NCBI GenBank assembly: GCA_905250885.1
Contig: CAJNOQ010000160.1
Span: forward strand, 1-64,000
Length of the DNA: 64,000 bases
Origin: Didymodactylos carnosus
Taxonomy: Eukaryota; Rotifera; Eurotatoria; Philodinida; Philodinidae
Direction: 5' to 3'
The translations under genes were made by a program, and so were the position numbers. A model generated the notes under the pieces. It was not told the origin of the DNA. It worked only from the letters and a program-made list of their open reading frames with translations, and ran no database searches. Positions within the stretch are counted from its first letter, which is position 1. Each line of letters opens with the position of its first letter. Below are positions 58,872 through 64,000 of this stretch, piece by piece.

Positions 58872-59557
58872 TCATTGTACCAGTAATGCTTTCTTTGCTT
58901 TACATGGTCTGCCTCTTTTTCTTTTTGATTCAATATCCACGTTTTTTGCCTCTGGTGGCGGTTTACAATATTTTAGTCTGATAGACAAACCTATGATGTG
59001 CTTGCAAATATAGTTTTTGAGGAATAACGGGCAATTGCAAGTTCCTTTTCTCCACTCTTCGACATCGTTCGACAAACACACGCGCCATATTTTAAAGTAA
59101 ACAGACTTGTATGTGTCAAATGAATTAAACCTGCAATTCTCGTAGCGTTTTACTTCTTTATCTGTTATTGTAGTTTCTTGATCAGCAGACAGATAATATA
59201 TTGTTTTATCACGATTTAAAATAGATATAACTTCTTTATTTACCTTGACCCAATTATATCCATCAGTCCAGTGTGATAATGTAATTGAAGGTTGATGTTC
59301 GACTTTTTTTGAATTGACACGAGTAGGATTACGTTCTTTTGACCACTTCATGACGATTGAAAATACAACAACTGTGAATCTTGATAAAACTAATCGTTCT
59401 CTTATTGTATCTTCATCTTTTATAACACGATTAGTGGCTCTAGAGCGTTATTGATACTTGGCACATACATCTGTAGACCTTCATACCAACCATTTTTTGA
59501 TTCGAGCCATTTACTTGAAAAATATTCTATCTCTGATACGTTCCCTATCCTACCCTG
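58872..59557 (-). pseudogene. MULE transposase remnant with SWIM zinc finger
   Basis: C-terminal part of a Mutator-like (MULE) transposase. Reading from 59557 down: YFSSKWLESKNGWYEGLQMY and VPSINNALE, then a one-base frame slip near 59440, then TNRVIKDEDTIRERLVLSRF. The frame runs on to a SWIM motif (CNCPLFLKNYICKH, the CxC...CxH form) and a basic RKRGRPCK AT-hook-like tail, stopping at 58872. The catalytic N-terminal half is missing; the 5' side is cut where a GTGACTTTAGGTGACATTAG repeat begins at about 59570. Clearly dead as a transposase. The intact 159-codon SWIM end could only be a captured fragment. Confidence 0.75.
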
Positions 59558-59605
59558 TGACTTTAGGTGACATTAGAGCCCTCCCTCAGACTCGTGTCGA
59601 GGTCC
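59558..59605 (+). repeat. Repeat end facing an inverted copy at 62966-63011
   Basis: CTGTGACTTTAGGTGACATT with its flanks is found inverted near 62966-63011 (AATGTCACCTGAAGTCACAG). The pair brackets about 3.4 kb that includes the LRR fragments. Could be two ends of one element or two copies in opposite orientation. Confidence 0.6.
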
Positions 59606-59741
59606 GGCAAAAAAAGATTGCCCGTCTTTGAGATGAGTATGACTTTAAAAATAATGTTGAAGGTATGCTTGAAAAGTTGAATTTTTCAAAGGAAAAGCAT
59701 TAAAGGTGTCATGTCACCAGATTATAAAAATAAGGTTGGTT

Positions 59742-59850
59742 TTGAGTTGCTGGAAAGTGCTTTTTCAGATTCAGCACACTAGATAACCCTGCAGTTTTTC
59801 TATTTGTAGTGAGCGATACTTCCGAAAGTTTAGAAAAAGTTTTCGAACAA
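59742..59850. mobile_element. Miniature element family A, partial copy 4
   Basis: Left arm only: GGAAAGTGCTTTTTCAGATT, a CAGCACACTAGATAACCC stretch and an inner GAAAGTTTAGAAAAAGTTTT. The right arm is absent. Confidence 0.6.
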
Positions 59851-59966
59851 AATGGCACAAAAAAATTTCTAGTTTGAGAGCTCCAGCAATCAGTCCGGTA
59901 CGTTTTACTGGTAATAGTGTGATTCGCTTGAGTTCTTGTGTCACATAATCAGATGAGTGTATGTGA

Positions 59967-60688
59967 TTAAAATGTGATTAGATGAGTTACTTTGTTTAGT
60001 TTGAGAGCTCCAGTAATCAGTCCAGCTCCTTGGTGTTCGATTACGTTGCACGCGATTCTAAGTCTGACGAGTGTCTGTGTATAAATAATGAGTTGTGTGA
60101 GGGTGATAAGAATAAGCGTATATGTATTACTTTGTTTTTTCCTAGTCCAACAGCAATATATTGAGCTCCTCCATTTCCGATCTGACATTCATTCATATAA
60201 AGTGTTTGAGTTCATCACAGTTAGATCTGATTATATTCATGATGAAGTTGCCTCAGAGTTTTCTTCACTTTCAATGCTGCAGGCAGTGCTTCGGCTCCTA
60301 TATCCGATATATGTTTATATTCAAGTTCAAGTTGACTTGGAGTTCTTTGCGAGGAGTGCTTGTTATCTGAGTTGCTATGCAATGTGAATGATGACAGGCG
60401 TGCCATGCGGGGCAAATGGGATAGCATGTCGTTAATCAGGCTTTCTTGGTGAATTTTGTGCAATAAGAAGAATTGAAGCTTGATCCATGTGTTCGTTGGA
60501 AAACGGTCGAAGAACAGGTGGATGTATTTGCAAGTGTGTTCACCGAGACACAGAGAACGAACTTGTGCGGTTGACGTTAAGAGTTCGCAGATAAAGTTAT
60601 ACCTGTATTGGCTGATGTGATGAAAGATTTCAAGAATTAATTGATTCTCAAGCGATTGAAACTGTGTCACGTCTAAACAAATGTACAT
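59967..60688 (-). pseudogene. F-box-like / leucine-rich-repeat gene fragment
   Basis: From 60688 the frame reads an F-box-like helix region (SLENQLILEIFHHISQYRY), a spacer, and an RNI-type LRR (LEYKHISDIGAEALPAALK). A further LRR at 60070-59989 (TLVRLRIACNVIEHQGAGLI) ends at a phase-0 AAA/GTAACT junction. LRR units are one per exon, as on the opposite strand at 61.0-61.6 kb. The N-terminus is weak and the unit connections are incomplete, so it looks like a decayed F-box/LRR gene. This family is typically expanded in rotifer genomes (from memory). Confidence 0.55.
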
Positions 60689-60999
60689 TATCCAGAGTTC
60701 AGCTCTTTCTCATCTGAAAAACTTTGCCTTTTCCAGATCCAGTAATTAATTTTTGATTTAAACATGGCTAGTTTTCATGAACCAGCCGAGCTATATTTGA
60801 TGTACACGCGTGGATCCCAGTAGTTAGTTTGATCCATTAGTTTATTTTGGACTCTAACGTGGACACTCATGGTTGGCTTAAATCAGTTTTCACGAGTACC
60901 AGTAATGTGATTAGAAAAAATTAGTTTTCGTTTGCGTCATTTCCCATAGAGCTTCGGACCGTCATCCATGCGTTGCACCAAGACACTCAAAACGCTTTA

Positions 61000-61600
61000 T
61001 ATGAATGAATGTCAGATCGGAAATGGAGGAGCTCAATATATTGCTGTTAGACTAGGAAAAAACAAAGTAATTCTTATACGCTTATTCTTATCACCCTCAC
61101 TCGACTCATTATTTTACACAGACACTCACCACACTTAACATAGCGTGCAACAAAATCGAATACTAAGGAGCTGAACAGATTGCTGATGCTCTCAAACAAA
61201 ACGAAGTAACTCATCTGATCACATTTTCATCACATAAACTCATCTAATTATGTGACACAGGAAGTCAAGACACTTGACGTCGGAAACAATGCAATCGGAG
61301 ACCGAGGAGCTGGACATATTGCTGATGGCCTCGAAATCAATCAAGTAACTCATCTATCTTTATTCTGTTCACACACATTCATCGTATCATCTTACATAGA
61401 TACTCATCACCCTCGATCTTTCTTACAATCACATCGGACCAGAAGGAGCTGAATATATTGCTATTGTTCGCACGATCAACCCAATAAGTCATATAAACTT
61501 ACTTTTACTCCTACCGTGCACATTCATTTCTTCATTCTACATAGACACTCAACACCTGCACTATTGATTTTAGTGAAGTCGCCCAACCACAAGCTCTAAA
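61000..61600 (+). pseudogene. LRR exon series, inverted partner of the 60-kb fragment
   Basis: RNI-type LRR exons of about 87-90 nt, phase 0, with introns of about 65 nt: one ending near 61064 (QIGNGGAQYIAVRLGKNK), one starting near 61121 (TLTTLNIACNKIEY, then an in-frame stop, then GAEQIADALKQN), one at about 61261-61344 (VKTLDVGNNAIGDRGAGHIA), then LITLDLSYNHIGPEGAEYIA, whose donor has changed to AT. The last exon is cut short. The first 85 bases are the reverse complement of 60120-60200, so this is an inverted duplicate that has since decayed. Confidence 0.7.
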
Positions 61601-63011
61601 CGATGGAGAAATCGGCAATATATTTTGTCTGAATTGATAGTTTCCGCTGTCATTTTCACTTGATGTTCGTTCTGATCGAAAGAATAAAATGTTTCCACAG
61701 ATATTTTCATATATTATTGATTCGCATAAGAAAAAGGAAGTTATGAGGCAAAAACATAACTTTAACTTTATCTAAACGATCTTGGGGGTGAGGGGTAAGT
61801 TTTATCTAGATCTCGTTTGGATCCGAAGATTACAGACTAAATCTCGTAACTCTCACGACGCGTTTCAACCCTGCTACTGGTGTCATTTGGTGACCAAAGT
61901 ATAGCTCTGTACTAGTCTATTCCAATCGACAAGAGTCAAACGACAGATCGTTGAGTGCTTTACATGTTGAAGAGGATTTGTAACGCCGTCCTTGATACGC
62001 TGTTGAGTACTTTTCGAGGTGAGTGGTTTGTTTATAGGCTAGGTTTTCGCTAGAACTCCCGAATGGTACGTTTTACTGGTAATAGTTTGATGCTTTGCGT
62101 GGATATGTAGGCTCAACGCGTTCGTTTTGTCGATTTTTCGGACATGTGTCTGTGACGTTGCTTTCTATTTCACGATGCATAAATTCGCCAATTATCGCAG
62201 AACTTTTTATAAAAATGATGCCAAGACCTGTAGGCTTAAACTCCAGGTTTTTCCAGATCCAATTATGAAAGTCAAAATGAAAGAAAACTGATATTGCCAT
62301 TGGATTCAGCATGGTGGATATGAATAGGCCCTGACATGTAAGTTGTCGCCTCTTCGTTTAAGCACCTTTCTGTTATTTGGAATTTCTCTCATTGTGCACA
62401 GCACTATGCATATAGAAACACTTTATTTGGTTTCCCACTCTGGATATTTAAAAACCTGAACTGATACGTCTATGTTTAGATAGAAGTTTACACATTAATA
62501 TGTTGGAAAAGATTAGATATAGAGATACAATACATCAAAAAACCTGTATAATGCAAACTACCTATCTTTTTATATTTCCGACTCAATCAAGCACTTTTCC
62601 TCGACGTATGCTTGCACATGTGGCGGATGACATCGACACATGTATATTTGGACTCCCCGAGTCTCGAGGTTTCATTTGAGATACTACAAGATTATATTTT
62701 GCGATGTTCGTTTTTCGTCATTTTTGGGGTTCTTTCAGCCGCTCCCGATAATCCATCTATAAATATGCTCCAAAACGTAAGTTAGTGCCAGATAGTCCAA
62801 GTGGTGTAGCATACGACTGACTATGTCGATTTATATAACAAGTGCTTTCGGACATAAAAATTTAATTTTTAAAATGCTCCATTTTCACTTTCTCTGCAGA
62901 GATGTGCAGGGCACCCTTATAGTAGAGTAGAGTACGGTCATGGCTCAAAAGTCACAAGGTAGAGTAGGGCCAGGGCTCTAATGTCACCTGAAGTCACAGA
63001 CCAGGACAGGG
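61601..63011. other. Unannotated accessory DNA
   Basis: No supported gene. GGTACGTTTTACTGGTAATA at 62064-62083 also occurs at 59897-59916. The inverted partner of the 59558 repeat lies at 62966-63011. Confidence 0.4.
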
Positions 63012-63689
63012 TAGAGGTTTGCGGGACTTTTTACGGGACCGCGACCGGGATCTAGCGGTCTGCGGGGCGGTCCCAGTCCTGCGAGATTGTCCCAGTGGAA
63101 TTTTTAATAGGGCCGAGACCAGGTTTTTTTGAAAATAGTCTTGTATCAAGTATAAAAATTTCTTAGTTTCTGTGCCTGTTTGTATGTAGGCAGTAGTTCT
63201 GCGAGAAAGAATTCACACATAATTCGAAAAGTCCTCGGTTAATAATCTCATCCATAGTGCTATTTTCCAGATTAGCTTGAATTAGTGTCGCGCTGACACA
63301 GTTTGTTCAAAGTTCAAATTTTTGTAAACACAGCTAAAGCTATAAGGTTCTTCTAGCTTAAACAATAGAAAAGGAAAAATGTCTACTGTTGAAAGTTCAT
63401 AGTTGAATACTATTCATTTTTATCTATCAAAAAAAGTCATCATCAACTGTTGCAGTTGTTGCCATTTTCTCGTTATCACTATCATTATCTTTTTGCTTGC
63501 TATTATCATCATCCTGCTCTTCATATTTTTGTTTTTTTGTTAATGTTCCTGGACTTGTGTCTGCAGTAGTATTACATAAATCTTTGTAATTTACAACGCG
63601 CTGACTTTCAAACTACGGGCGCTACTTTGAAAAAATATTTACAGGACCACGGGACCGGGACCAAAAACGGTTGGTCTCGCAGACCTCTA
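63012..63689. mobile_element. hAT-like non-autonomous element, 678 bp
   Basis: 16-bp TIRs TAGAGGTTTGCGGGAC and, inverted, TAGAGGTCTGCGAGAC. Exact 8-bp duplication GGACAGGG on both sides (63004-63011, 63690-63697). Subterminal GGGACCG motifs at both ends. A minus-strand tract at about 63425-63610 is coding-like (VVNYKDLCNTTADTSPGTLT, then an acidic Lys-rich end), probably a scrap of the parent gene. Confidence 0.9.
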
Positions 63690-64000
63690 GGACAGGGTGC
63701 TGCAACCAAGTACTTGGACAAGTCAGTCTCTCTTTTGTTTTGCATTGATCAGTTGTATATAAACACCAGAATATCCATCGTTATACACTCAAGTGGTTCT
63801 GTTGCAGATCCACAGAAACTGCGAATGTTGACTAAGAGTTTACCTATCAAGAACTAGCTAGATAACTAGGCTTTTAAGTAAAATAAAATGAATAATGCTG
63901 TGTGGGTGCAGAATGTTGTTGAACAGGTTATTTCTGGATATCAATGGCACCGTTGCAATTCATTCATGCAACAGAACGACTTAAAACACTTTGACAACTC
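63690..64000. other. Right flank, nothing recognised
   Basis: Short AT-rich tail after the hAT-like element. No gene or repeat is supported. Confidence 0.4.

Noticed and set aside
1-64000. Retroviral, LTR or Polinton-like elements
   Set aside because: I recognised no reverse transcriptase, integrase, capsid or LTR pair anywhere in the window; the repeats seen are DNA-transposon-like.
1-64000. tRNA and rRNA genes
   Set aside because: No cloverleaf with a T-arm consensus and no rRNA core motif was noticed; tRNAscan-type software would be needed to exclude divergent ones.

Overview
This is a eukaryotic nuclear window. It is AT-rich, most introns are 42-70 bases with GTAAGT-like donors, and the genes are animal types: an Rsf1-like chromatin remodeller subunit, RAD23, tropomyosin, a forkhead factor and Pellino. 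The very short introns, orphan TPR and F-box/LRR fragments, and many small DNA transposons fit a bdelloid rotifer best. That is an inference from style and gene families, not from a marker gene.

Layout. 0.3-6.1 kb (-): Rsf1-like gene, 17 exons. 7.2-9.2 kb (+): RAD23, 9 exons including an 11-nt microexon, divergent from Rsf1 across 1.1 kb. 11.1-12.9 kb: an unclassified inverted-repeat element rich in TATCGCGATA. 14.3-25.6 kb (-): the most striking locus, an armadillo-like N-terminus followed by tandem one-repeat-per-exon units (216-nt phase-0 exons, 50-nt introns, 266-bp period), ending in a SAM domain and a CAAX box. 25.6-30.7 kb: no gene, two hairpin elements. 30.7-36.5 kb (-): tropomyosin, with five of its exon positions present as equal- or near-equal-length alternative pairs and up to three alternative first exons. 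39.0-40.3 kb (-): forkhead factor. 40.3-48.6 kb: gene-poor, several miniature transposons and a truncated TPR piece. 48.7-57.8 kb (+): Pellino E3 ligase, whose first two introns (4.9 and 2.5 kb) are swollen by transposon copies. 57.8-64 kb: decayed accessory DNA with a MULE-transposase remnant, an inverted pair of LRR gene fragments and two hAT-like miniatures.

The conserved genes are ordinary and look intact. The novelty is in the 14.3-25.6 kb exon array. It looks homogenised, every spliced unit can be skipped without changing frame, and it links an armadillo-like region to a SAM domain and a putative prenyl anchor. Five hAT-like miniature elements carry 8-bp target duplications (four exact, one with a single mismatch), so transposition has been fairly recent. 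No retrovirus, LTR element or other capsid-bearing element was recognised, and no RNA gene was found.
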